Shown here piece by piece: positions 25,015 to 37,235 of a stretch of 64,000 nucleotides of DNA. The position numbers and the translations under genes were made by a program. Source of the DNA: Nephrocerus scutellatus (lineage: Eukaryota; Arthropoda; Insecta; Diptera; Pipunculidae); assembly GCA_947095585.1 (NCBI GenBank), contig OX352761.1, positions 82,513,919 to 82,577,918 on the forward strand, read 5' to 3'. Position 1 is the first letter of the stretch. Every line of letters begins with the position of its first letter. The notes under the pieces are model-generated. The model had not been told where the DNA came from. It saw only the letters and a program-made list of their open reading frames with translations, and did no database searches.

Positions 25015-26880
25015 TTGTTGCAGAAATTCCAGACAATAATGATCATATTCCAGAAGTTCCATAGGAAGAAATGTTATAGTCCCATCTTAGTCACAAATTC
25101 CGAATTTCATGCGAATCGCTTGAAAAATTGCTTTGTTGCAGAAATTCCAGACAATAATGATCATATTCCAGAAATACCATAGGAAGAAATCTTATAGTCA
25201 CATCTTAGTCACGCATTCCGAATTTCGTGCGAATCGCTTGAAAAATTGCTTTGTTCCAGAAATTCCAGACAATAGTGATAATGTTCAAGAAGTTCCAAAG
25301 GAAGAAATCTTATAGACACATCTTAGTCACACATTCCGAATTTCGTGCGAATCGCTTGAGAAATTGCTTTGTTCCCGAAATTCCAGACAATAATGATCAT
25401 ATTCCAGAAATACCATAGGAAGAAATCTTATAGTCACATCTTAGTCACGCATTCCGAATTTCGTGCGAATCGCTTGAAAAATTGCTTTGTTCCAGAAATT
25501 CCAGACAATAGTGATAATATTCAAGAAGTTCCAAAGGAAGAAATCTTGTAGTCACATCTTAGTCACACATTCCGAATTTCGTGCGAATCGCTTGAAAAAT
25601 TGCTTTGTTCCAGAAATTCCAGACAATAATAATTATATTCCAGAAGTTCCAAAGGAAGAAATCCTGTAGTCGCATCTTAGTCCTACATTCCGAAATTCAT
25701 GCGAATCGCTTGAGAAATTGCTTTGTTCCAGAAATTCCAGACAATATTGATCATATTCCAGAAGTTCCATAGGAGGAATTTTCATAGTCATATCTTAGTC
25801 ACACATTCCGAATTTTGTGCGAATCGCTTGAAAAATCGCTTTGTTCCAGAAATTCCAGACAATAATGATCATATTCCAGAAGCTCCATAGGAAGAAAGCT
25901 TATAGTCACATCTAAGTCCTACATTCCCAATTTCATGCGAATCGCTTGAGAAATTGCTTTGTTCCATAATTTCCAGACAATAATGATCATATTCCAGAAG
26001 TTCCATAGGAAGAAATGTTATAGTCCCATCTTAGTCACAAATTCCGAATTTCATGCGAATCGCTTGAAAAATTGCTTTGTTGCAGAAATTCCAGACAATA
26101 ATGATCATATTCCAGAAGTTCCATAGGAAGAAATGTTATAGTCCCATCTTAGTCACAAATTCCGAATTTCATGCGAATCGCTTGAAAAATTGCTTTGTTG
26201 CAGAAATTCCAGACAATAATGATCATATTCCAGAAATACCATAGGAAGAAATCTTATAGTCACATCTTAGTCACGCATTCCGAATTTCGTGCGAATCGCT
26301 TGAAAAATTGCTTTGTTCCAGAAATTCCAGACAATAGTGATAATGTTCAAGAAGTTCCAAAGGAAGAAATCTTATAGACACATCTTAGTCACACATTCCG
26401 AATTTCGTGCGAATCGTTTGAAAAATTCCTTTGTTCCAGAAATTCCAGGCAAAAATTATCTTATTCCAGGAGTTCTATAGGAAGAAATCTTATAGTCACA
26501 TCTTAGTCACACATTCCGAATTTCGTGCAAATCGCTTGAGAAATTGCTTTGTTCCAGAATTTCCAGACAATAATGATCATATTCCAGAAGTTCCATAGGA
26601 AGAAATCTTATAGGCACATCTTAGTCACACATTCCGAATTTCATGCGAATCGCTTGAAAAATTGCTTTGTTCCAGAAATTCCAGACAACAATGATCATAT
26701 TCCAGAAGTTCCATAGGAAGAAATGTTATAGTCACATCTTAGTCCTGCATTCCGAAACTAATTTTCTCCATAAATTCCAGATCATAATAATTATATTCTA
26801 GAATTTCCATAGGAAGAAATCTTATAGTCACACCTTAGTCCTACATTCTGAATTTCATGCGAATCGCTTGAGAAATTGCT
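25015..26880 (+). repeat. Rearranged module with 1062-bp nine-monomer tandem duplication
   Basis: Landmarks at 24307 and 24425 recur at 25369 and 25487; landmarks at 25133 recur at 26195. All offsets are 1062 bp, or 9 x 118. Two adjacent 1062-bp copies thus cover roughly 24300-26417, overlapping the end of the preceding B module. After about 26417 the sequence changes to diverged monomers (CGTTTGAAAAATTCCTTTG, CCAGGCAAAAATTATC) that match 35300-35770 rather than the HOR. Confidence 0.85.
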
Positions 26881-28371
26881 TTGTTCCAGAAATTTCAGAC
26901 AATAATGATCATATTCCAGAAGTTCCATAGGAAGAAATCTTATAGTCACATCTTAGTCCTGCATTCCGAAATTGATTTTCTCCATAAATTCCAGATCATA
27001 ATAATTATATTCTAGAATTTCCATAGGAAGAAATCTTATGGTCACACCTTAGTCCTACATTCTGAATTTCATGCGAATCGCTTGAGAAATTGCTTTGTTC
27101 CAGAAATTCCAGACAAAAATGATCATATTCCAGAAGTTCCATAGGAAGAAATCTTATAGTCACATCTTAGTCCTGCATTCCGAAATTGATTTTCTCCATA
27201 AAATCCAGATCATAATGATTATATTCCAGAAGTTCCATAGGAAGAAATCTTATAGTCACATCTTAGTCACACATTCCGAATTACGTGCGAATCGCTTGAA
27301 AAATTGCTTTGTGTCAGTAATTCCAGACAATAATGATCATATTTCAGAAGTTCCATAGGAAGAAATCTTATAGTCACATCTTAGTCCTACATTCCGAATT
27401 TCATGCGAATCGCTTGAGAAACTGCTTTGTTCCATAAATTCCAGACAATAGTGATCATATTCAAGAAGTTCCAAAGGAAGAAATCTTATAGTCACATCCT
27501 AGTCACACATTCCGAATTTCGTGCGAATCGCTTGAAAAATTGCCTTGTTCAAGTAATTCCAGACAATAATGATCATATTCCAGAAGTTCCATAGGAAGAA
27601 ATCTTATAGTCACATCTTAGTCCTGCATTCCGAATTTCATGCGAATCGCTTGAGAAATTGCTTTGTTCCAGAAATTCCAGACAATAATGATCATATTCCA
27701 GATATACCATAGGAAGAAATCTTATAGTCACATCTTAGTCACACATTTCGAATTTCGTGCCCATCGGTTTTAAAAATAGCTTTGTTCCAGAAATTCCAGA
27801 CAATAATGATCATATTCCAGAAGTTCCATAGGAAGAAATCTTATAGTCGCATCTTAGTCCTACATTCCGAATTTCGTGCGAATCGCTTGAAAAATTGCTT
27901 TGTTCCAGAAATTCCAGACAATAATAATTATATTCCAGAAGTTCCATAGGAAGAAATCCTGTAGTCGCATCTTAGTCCTACATTCCGAATTTCATGCGAA
28001 TCGCTTGAGAAATTGCTTTGTTCCAGAAATTCCAGACAATATTGATCATATTCCAGAAGTTCCATAGGAGGAAATTTCATAGTCATATCTTAGTCACACA
28101 TTCCGAATTTTGTGCGAATCGCTTGAAAAATCGCTTTGTTCCAGAAATTCCAGACAATAATGATCATATTCCAGAAGCTCCATAGGAAGAAAGCTTATAG
28201 TCACATCTAAGTCCTACATTCCCAATTTCATGCGAATCGCTTGAGAAATTGCTAAGTTCCATAATTTCCAGACAATAATGATCATATTCCAGAAGTTCCA
28301 TAGGAAGAAATGTTATAGTCCCATCTTAATCACAAATTCCGAATTTCATGCGAATCGCTTGAAAAATTGCT
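26881..28371 (+). repeat. HOR module A, diverged start
   Basis: This module is 1491 bp long with the A order, but the first monomer reads TTCCAGAAATTTCAGAC instead of TTGCAGAAATTCC, and the short monomer has TATTCTAGAATTTCC. The first ~170 bp match the flanking stretch near 35770-35935; the remainder is a normal A module. It is a junction between old flank-type and young HOR-type sequence. Confidence 0.87.
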
Positions 28372-29862
28372 TTGTTGCAGAAATTCCAGACAATAATGAT
28401 CATATTCCAGAAGTTCCATAGGAAGAAATCTTATAGTCACATCTTAGTCCTGCATTCCGAAGCTGATTTTCTCCATAAATTCCAGATCATAATAATTATA
28501 TTCCAGAATTTCCATAGGAAGAAATCTTATAATCACATCTTAGTCACACATTCCGAATTTCGTGCGAATCGCTTGAAAAGTTGCTTTGTTCAAGAAATTC
28601 CAGACAATAATGATCATATTCCAGAAGTTCCATAGGAAGAAATCTTATAGTCACATCTTAGTCCTGCATTCCGAAATTGATTTTCTCCATAAAATCCAGA
28701 TCATAATGATTATATTCCAGAAGTTCCATAGGAAGAAATCTTATAGTCACATCTTAGTCACACATTCCGAATTACGTGCGAATCGCTTGAAAAATTGCTT
28801 AGTGTCAGTAATTCCAGACAATAATGATCATATTTCAGAAGTTCCATAGGAAGAAATCTTATAGTCACATCTTAGTCCTACATTCCGAATTTCATGCGAA
28901 TCGCTTGAGAAACTGCTTTGTTCCATAAATTCCAGACAATAGTGATCATATTCAAGAAGTTCCAAAGGAAGAAATCTTATAGTCACATCCTAGTCACACA
29001 TTCCGAATTTCGTGCGAATCGCTTGAAAAATTGCCTTGTTCAAGTAATTCCAGACAATAATGATCATATTCCAGAAGTTCCATAGGAAGAAATCTTATAG
29101 TCACATCTTAGTCCTGCATTCCGAATTTCATGCGAATCGCTTGAGAAATTGCTTTGTTCCAGAAATTCCAGACAATAATGATCATATTCCAGATATACCA
29201 TAGGAAGAAATCTTATAGTCACATCTTAGTCACACATTTCGAATTTCGTGCCCATCGGTTTTAAAAATAGCTTTGTTCCAGAAATTCCAGACAATAATGA
29301 TCATATTCCAGAAGTTCCATAGGAAGAAATCTTATAGTCGCATCTTAGTCCTACATTCCGAATTTCGTGCGAATCGCTTGAAAAATTGCTTTGTTCCAGA
29401 AATTCCAGACAATAATAATTATATTCCAGAAGTTCCATAGGAAGAAATCCTGTAGTCGCATCTTAGTCCTACATTCCGAATTTCATGCGAATCGCTTGAG
29501 AAATTGCTTTGTTCCAGAAATTCCAGACAATATTGATCATATTCCAGAAGTTCCATAGGAGGAAATTTCATAGTCATATCTTAGTCACACATTCCGAATT
29601 TTGTGCGAATCGCTTGAAAAATCGCTTTGTTCCAGAAATTCCAGACAATAATGATCATATTCCAGAAGCTCCATAGGAAGAAAGCTTATAGTCACATCTA
29701 AGTCCTACATTCCCAATTTCATGCGAATCGCTTGAGAAATTGCTAAGTTCCATAATTTCCAGACAATAATGATCATATTCCAGAAGTTCCATAGGAAGAA
29801 ATGTTATAGTCCCATCTTAGTCACAAATTCCGAATTTCATGCGAATCGCTTGAAAAATTGCT
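28372..29862 (+). repeat. Hybrid B-start/A module (1491 bp)
   Basis: The first about 215 bp are of B type (TTATAATCACATC, AAAAGTTGCTTTGTTCAAG). From about 28620 the order and length are those of A, including the second short monomer, CCAGATATACC, GTGCCCATCGG and the GCTAAGTTCC end. A private change, GCTTAGTGTCAG, lies near 28798. It is a single-switch product of B/A exchange. Confidence 0.87.
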
Positions 29863-31256
29863 TTGTTGCAGAAATTCCAGACAATAATGATCATATTCCA
29901 GAAGTTCCATAGGAAGAAATCTTATAGTCACATCTTAGTCCTGCATTCCGAAGCTGATTTTCTCCATAAATTCCAGATCATAATAATTATATTCCAGAAT
30001 TTCCATAGGAAGAAATCTTATAATCACATCTTAGTCACACATTCCGAATTTCGTGCGAATCGCTTGAAAAGTTGCTTTGTTCAAGAAATTCCAGACAATA
30101 ATGATCATATTCCAGAAATACCATAGGAAGAAATCTTATAGTCACTTCTTAGTCACACATTCCGAATTTCGTGCGAATCGCTTGAAAAATTGCTTTGTTC
30201 CAGTTATTCCAGACAATAATGATCATATTTCAGAAGTTCCATAGGAAGAAATCTTATAGTCGCATCTTAGTCCTACATTCCGAATTTCATGCGAATCGCT
30301 TGAGAAATTGCTTTGTTCCAGAAATTCCAGACAATAATGATCATATCCCAGGAGTTATATAGGAAGAAATCTTATAGTCACATCTTAGTCAAACATTCCG
30401 AATTTCAAGCGAATCGCTTGAAAATTTGCTTTGTTCCAGAAATTCCAGACAATAATGATCATATTCCAGAAGTCCCATAGGAAGAAATCTTATAGTTACA
30501 TCTTAGTCCTACGTTCCAAATTTCATGCGAATCGCTTGAGAAATTGCTTTGTTCCCGAAATTCCAGACAATAATGATCATATTCCAGAAATACCATAGGA
30601 AGAAATCTTATAGTCACATCTTAGTCACGCATTCCGAATTTCGTGCGAATCGCTTGAAAAATTGCTTTGTTCCAGAAATTCCAGACAATAGTGATAATAT
30701 TCAAGAAGTTCCAAAGGAAGAAATCTTGTAGTCACATCTTAGTCACACATTCCGAATTTCGTGCGAATCGCTTGAAAAATTGCTTTGTTCCAGAAATTCC
30801 AGACAATAATAATTATATTCCAGAAGTTCCAAAGGAAGAAATCCTGTAGTCGCATCTTAGTCCTACATTCCGAAATTCATGCGAATCGCTTGAGAAATTG
30901 CTTTGTTCCAGAAATTCCAGACAATATTGATCATATTCCAGAAGTTCCATAGGAGGAAATTTCATAGTCATATCTTAGTCACACATTCCGAATTTTGTGC
31001 GAATCGCTTGAAAAATCGCTTTGTTCCAGAAATTCCAGACAATAATGATCATATTCCAGAAGCTCCATAGGAAGAAAGCTTATAGTCACATCTAAGTCCT
31101 ACATTCCCAATTTCATGCGAATCGCTTGAGAAATTGCTTTGTTCCATAATTTCCAGACAATAATGATCATATTCCAGAAGTTCCATAGGAAGAAATGTTA
31201 TAGTCCCATCTTAGTCACAAATTCCGAATTTCATGCGAATCGCTTGAAAAATTGCT
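29863..31256 (+). repeat. HOR module B, copy 8
   Basis: This is a 1394-bp B module with private changes CATATCCCAGGAG (near 30342) and AAGTCCCATAGG (near 30470). It is followed by another B, so the A/B alternation is broken here. Confidence 0.92.
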
Positions 31257-32650
31257 TTGTTGCAGAAATTCCAGACAATAATGATCATATTCCAGAAGTT
31301 CCATAGGAAGAAATCTTATAGTCACATCTTAGTCCTGCATTCCGAAGCTGATTTTCTCCATAAATTCCAGATCATAATAATTATATTCCAGAATTTCCAT
31401 AGGAAGAAATCTTATAATCACATCTTAGTCACACATTCCGAATTTCGTGCGAATCGCTTGAAATGTTGCTTTGTTCAAGAAATTCCAGACAATGATGACC
31501 ATATTCCAGAAATACCATAGGAAGAAATCTTATAGTCACATCTTAGTCACACATTCCGAATTTCGTGCGAATCGCTTGAAAAATTGCTTTGTTCCAGTTA
31601 TTCCAGACAATAATGATCATATTTCAGAAGTTCCATAGGAAGAAATCTTATAGTCGCATCTTAGACCTACATTCCGAATTTCATGCGAATCGCTTGAGAA
31701 ATTGCTTTGTTCCAGAAATTCCAGACAATAATGATCATATTCCAGGAGTTATATAGGAAGAAATCTTATAGTCACATCTTAGTCAAACATTCCGAATTTC
31801 AAGCGAATCGCTTGAAAATTTGCTTTGTTCCAGAAATTCCAGACAATAATGATCATATTCCAGAAGTTCCATAGGAAGAAATCTTATAGTCACATCTTAG
31901 TCCTACGTTCCAAATTTCATGCGAATCGCTTGAGAAATTGCTTTGTTCCCGAAATTCCAGACAATAATGATCATATTCCAGAAATACCATAGGAAGAAAT
32001 CTTATAGTCACATCTTAGTCACGCATTCCGAATTTCGTGCGAATCGCTTGAAAAATTGCTTTGTTCCAGAAATTCCAGACAATAGTGATAATATTCAAGA
32101 AGTTCCAAAGGAAGAAATCTTGTAGTCACATCTTAGTCACACATTCCGAATTTCGTGCGAATCGCTTGAAAAATTGCTTTGTTCCAGAAATTCCAGACAA
32201 TAATAATTATATTCTAGAAGTTCCAAAGGAAGAAATCCTGTAGTCGCATCTTAGTCCTACATTCCGAATTTCATGCGAATCGCTTGAGAAATTGCTTTGT
32301 TCCAGAAATTCCAGACAATATTGATCATATTCCAGAAGTTCCATAGGAGGAAATTTCATAGTCATATCTTAGTCACACATTCCGAATTTTGTGCGAATCG
32401 CTTGAAAAATCGCTTTGTTCCAGAAATTCCAGACAATAATGATCATATTCCAGAAGCTCCATAGGAAGAAAGCTTATAGTCACATCTAAGTCCTACGTTC
32501 CCAATTTCATGCGAATCGCTTGAGAAATTGCTTTGTTCCATAATTTCCAGACAATAATGATCATATTCCAGAAGTTCCATAGGAAGAAATGTTATAGTCC
32601 CATCTTAGTCACAAATTCCGAATTTCATGCGAATCGCTTGAAAAATTGCT
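31257..32650 (+). repeat. HOR module B, copy 9 (last complete module)
   Basis: This 1394-bp B module shows more private changes than the inner copies: GAAATGTTGC, AATGATGACC, TTAGACCTAC, CACATC where the others have TACATC near 31889, and TATTCTAGAAG near 32210. The rise in private variants is what one expects at the edge of a homogenised array. Confidence 0.9.
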
Positions 32651-33640
32651 TTGTTGCAGAAATTCCAGACAATAATGATCATATTCCAGAAGTTCCATAG
32701 GAAGAAATCTTATACTCACATCTTAGTCCTGCATTCCGAAGCTGATTTTCTCCATAAATTCCAGATCATACTAATTATATTCTAGAATTTCCATAGGAAG
32801 AAATTTTATAGTCACATCTTAGTCCTACATTCTGAATTTCATGCGAATCGTTTGAGAAATTGCTTTGTTCCAGAAATTCCAGACAATAATGATCATATTC
32901 CAGAAGTTCCATAGGAAGAAATCTTATAGTCACATCTTAGTCCTGCATTCCGAAATTGATTTTCTCAATAAATTCCAGATCATAATAATTATATTCTAGA
33001 ATTTCCATAGGAAGAAACCTTATAGTCACATCTTAGTCCTATATTCTGAATTTCATGCGAATCGCTTGAGAAATTGCTTTGTTCCAGAAATTCCAGACAA
33101 TAATGATCATATTCCAGAAGTTCCATAGGAAGAAAACTTATAGTCACATCTTAGTCCTGCATTCCGAATTTCATGCGTATCGCTTGAAAAATTGCCTTGT
33201 TCCAGAAATTCCAGACAATAGTGATAATATTCAAGAAGTTCCAAAGGGAAAAATCTTATAGTCACATCTTAGTCACACATTCCGAATTTCGTGCAAATCG
33301 CTTGAAAAATTGCTTTGTTCCAGAAATTCCAGACAATAATTATCATATTCCAGCAAATCCATAGGAAGAAATCTTATAGCCACATCTTAGTCCTACATTC
33401 CGAATTTCATGCGAATCGCTTGAGAAATTGCTTTGTTCCAAAAATTCCAGACAATAATGATCATATTCCAGAAGTTCCATAGGAAGAAATCTTATAGTCA
33501 CATCTTAGTCACACATTCCGAATTTTGTGCGAATCGATTAAAAAATCGCTTTGTTCAAGAAATTCTAGACAATAATGATCATATTCCAGAAGTTCCATAG
33601 GAAGATAGCTTATAGTCACATCTTAGTCCTACATTCCGAA
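32651..33640 (+). repeat. Diverged A-like monomers at the array edge
   Basis: The order TTGTTGCAG monomer, short monomer, ATTCTGAATTTCATG monomer, short monomer repeats the beginning of module A with many substitutions (TTATACTCACATC, CATACTAATTATATTCTAG, TTCTCAATAAATTCC). Further on the monomers no longer follow the A order. Nothing other than satellite is seen. Confidence 0.8.
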
Positions 33641-34985
33641 TTTCATGCGAATCGCTTGAGAAATTGCTTTGTTCCAGAATTTCCAGACAATAATGATCAT
33701 ATTCCAGAAGTTCCATAGGAAAAATCTTATAGTCACATCTTAGTCACACATTCCGAATTTCGTGCGAATCGCTTAAAAAATTGATTTGTTCCAGAAATTC
33801 CAGACAATAATGATCATATTCCAGAAGTTCCATAGGAAGAAATCTTATAGTCACATCTTAATCCTGCATTCCGAATTTCATGCGAATCGCTTGAGAAATT
33901 GCTTTGTTCCAGAAATTCCAGACAATAATGATCATATTCCAGAATTTCCATAGGAAGAAATCTTATAGTCACATCTTAGTCCTACATTCCGAATTTTATG
34001 CGAATTGCTTGAGAAATTGAATTGCTCTAGAAATTCCATACCATAATAATCATATTCTAGAATTTCATGCGAATCGCTTGAGAAGTTGCTTTATTCACGA
34101 AATTACAGCCCATAATGATTATATTCCAAAATTTCCATAGGAAGAAATCTTATGTTCACATCCTAGTCCTACATTCCGAATTTCATGTGAATCTTGAGAA
34201 ATTCATTTGCTCCAGAAAGTCCAGACCATATTGATCATATTCCAGAATTTCCATAGGAAGAAATCTTATAATCACATCTTAGTCACACATTCCGAATTTC
34301 GTGCGAATCGCTTGAAAAATTGCTTTGTTCCAGAAATTCCAGACAATAATGACCATATTCCAGAAATACCATAGGAAGAAATCTTATAGTCACACACACA
34401 TTCCGAATTTCGAATTTCCAGAAGTTCCATAGGAAGAAATCTTATAGTCACATCTAAGTCCTACGTTCCGAATTTCATGCGAATCGCTTGAGAAATTCCT
34501 TTTTCCAGAAATTCCAGACAATAATGATCATATTCCAGAAATACCATAGGAAGAAATCTTATAGTCACATCTTAGTCACGCATTCCGAATTTCGTGCGAA
34601 TCGCTTGAAAAATTGCTTTGTTCCAGAAATTCCAGACAATAGTGATAATGTTCAAGAAGTTCCAAAGGAAGAAATCTTATAGACACATCTTAGTCACACA
34701 TTCCGAATTTCGTGCGAATCGCTTGAAAAATTGCTTTGTTCCAGTAATTCCAGACTATAATGATCATATTTCAGAAGTTCCATACGAAGAAATCTTATAG
34801 TCGCATCTTAGTCCTACATTCCGAATTTCATGCGAATCGCTTGAGAAATTGCTTTGTTCCAGAAATTCCAGACAATAATGATCATATTCCAGGAGTTCTA
34901 TAGGAAGAAATCTTATAGTCACATCTTAGTCACACATTCCGAATTTCGTGCAAATCGCTTGAAAAATTGCTTTGTTCCAGAAATT
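33640..34985 (+). repeat. Duplicated flank block, copy 1 (about 1.35 kb)
   Basis: The block matches 37235-38583 monomer by monomer. Shared peculiarities include GGAAAAATCTTATAG (two bases short), GAATTGCTCTAGAAATTCC, TTTATTCACGAAATTACAGCC, a monomer joined at GAATTTC with 49 bp missing, and TTCCAGACTATAATG. The copies differ by small indels, for example CACACACATTCC near 34392 against a fuller version near 37978. Boundaries are approximate. Confidence 0.8.
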
Positions 34986-35089
34986 CCAGACAATAATGAT
35001 CATATTCCAGAGGTTCCATAGGAAGAAATCTTATAGTCACATCTTAGTCCTACGTTCCAAATTTCATGCGAATCGCTTTAGAAATTGCT

Positions 35090-36530
35090 TTGTTCCCGAA
35101 ATTCCAGACAATAATGATCATATTCCAGAAATACCATAGGAAGAAATCTTATAGTCACATCTTAGTCACGCATTCCGAATTTCGTGCGAATCGCTTGAAA
35201 AATTGCTTTGTTCCAGAAATTCCAGACAATAGTGATAATGTTCAAGAAGTTCCAAAGGAAGAAATCTTATAGACACATCTTAGTCACACATTCCGAATTT
35301 CGTGCGAATCGTTTGAAAAATTGCTTTGTTCCAGAAATTCCAGGCAAAAATTATCATATTCCAGGAGTTCTATAGGAAGAAATCTTATAGTCACATCTTA
35401 GTCACACATTCCGAATTTCGTGCAAATCGCTTGAGAAATTGCTTTGTTCCAGAATTTCCAGACAATAATGATCATATTCCAGAAGTTCCATAGGAAGAAA
35501 TCTTATAGGCACATCTTAGTCACACATTCCGAATTTCATGCGAATCGCTTGAAAAATTGCTTTGTTCCAGAAATTCCAGACAACAATGATCATATTCCAG
35601 AAGTTCCATAGGAAGAAATGTTATAGTCACATCTTAGTCCTGCATTCCGAAACTAATTTTCTCCATAAATTCCAGATCATAATAATTATATTCTAGAATT
35701 TCCATAGGAAGAAATCTTATAGTCACACCTTAGTCCTACATTCATGCGAATCGCTTGAGAAATTGCTTTGTTCCAGAAATTTCAGACAATAATGATCATA
35801 TTCCAGAAGTTCCATAGGAAGAAATCTTATAGTCACATCTTAGTCCTGCATTCCGAAATTGATTTTCTCCATAAATTCCAGATCATAATAATTATATTCT
35901 AGAATTTCCATAGGAAGAAATCTTATGGTCACATCTTAGTCCTGCATTCCGAAATTGATTTTCTCCATAAAATCCAGATCATAATGATCATATTCCAGAA
36001 GTTCCATAGGAAGAAATCTTATAGTCACATCTTAGTCCTACATTCCGAATTTCATGCGAATCGCTTGAGAAATTGCTTTGTTCCATAAATTCCAGACAAT
36101 AGTGATCATATTCAAGAAGTTCCAAAGGAAGAAATCTTATAGTCACATCCTAGTCACACATTCCGAATTCCGTGCGAATCGCTTGAAAAATTGCCTTGTT
36201 CCAGTAATTCCAGACAATAATGATCATATTCCAGAAGTTCCATAGGAAGAAATCTTATAGTCACATCTTAGTCCTGCATTCCGAATTTCATGCGAATCGC
36301 TTGAGAAATTGCTTTGTTCCAGAAATTCCAGACAATAATGATCATATTCCAGATATACCATAGGAAGAAATCTTATAGTCACATCTTAGTCACACATTTC
36401 GAATTTCGTGCCCATCGGTTTTAAAAATAGCTTTGTTCCAGAAATTCCAGACAATAATGATCATATTCCAGAAGTTCCATAGGAAGAAATCTTATAGTCG
36501 CATCTTAGTCCTACATTCCGAATTTCATGC
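35090..36530 (+). repeat. Diverged A-like module in the flank
   Basis: The stretch 35090-35935 matches 26195-27055. It is followed by monomers in A order: CATAAATTCC with AGTGATCATATTCAAG, GCCTTGTTCC, CCAGATATACC and GTGCCCATCGG near 36408. Substitutions and an eight-base loss (ACATTCATGCGAATC near 35739) separate it from HOR copies. It is probably an older relative or a precursor of module A. Confidence 0.75.
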
Positions 36531-36550
36531 GAATCGCTTGAGAAATTGCT

Positions 36551-37235
36551 TTGTTCCAGAAATTCCAGACAATAATGATCATATTCCAGGAGTTCCATAG
36601 GAAGAAATCTTATAGTCACATCTTAGTCACACATTCCGAATTTAGTGCGAATCGCTTGAAAAATTGCTTTGTTCCAGAAATTCCAGACAATAATGTCATA
36701 TTCCAGAAGTTCCATAGGAAGAAATCTTATAGTCACATCTTAGTCCTACGTTCCAAATTTCATGCGAATCGCTTGAGAAATTGCTTTGTTCCCGAAATTC
36801 CAGACAATAATGACCATATTCCAGAAATACCATAGGAAGAAATCTTATAGTCACATCTTAGTCACGCATTCCGAATTTCGTGCGAATCGCTTGAAAAATT
36901 GCTTTGTTCCAGAAATTCCAGACAATAGTGATAATATTCAAGAAGTTCCAAAGGAAGAAATCTTCTAGTCACATCTTAGTCCTACATTCCGAAATTCATG
37001 CGAATCGCTTGAGAAATTGCTTTGTTCCCGAAATTCCAGACAATAATGACCATATTCCAGAAATACCATAGGAAGAAATCTTATAGTCACATCTTAGTCA
37101 CGCATTCCGAATTTCGTGCGAATCGCTTGAAAAATTGCTTTGTTCCAGAAATTCCAGACAATAGTGATAATATTCAAGAAGTTTCAAAGGAAGAAATCTT
37201 GTAGTCACATCTTAGTCCTACATTCCGAAATTCAT
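36551..37235 (+). repeat. B-type monomers with a 236-bp tandem duplication
   Basis: The monomers include the B-specific CCCGAAATTCC and TGATAATATTCAAG forms but read TGACCATATTCC. The pair at 36786-37021 is repeated at 37022-37257, a clean two-monomer step. Near 36693 one monomer has lost two bases (AATAATGTCATATTCC). Confidence 0.8.
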
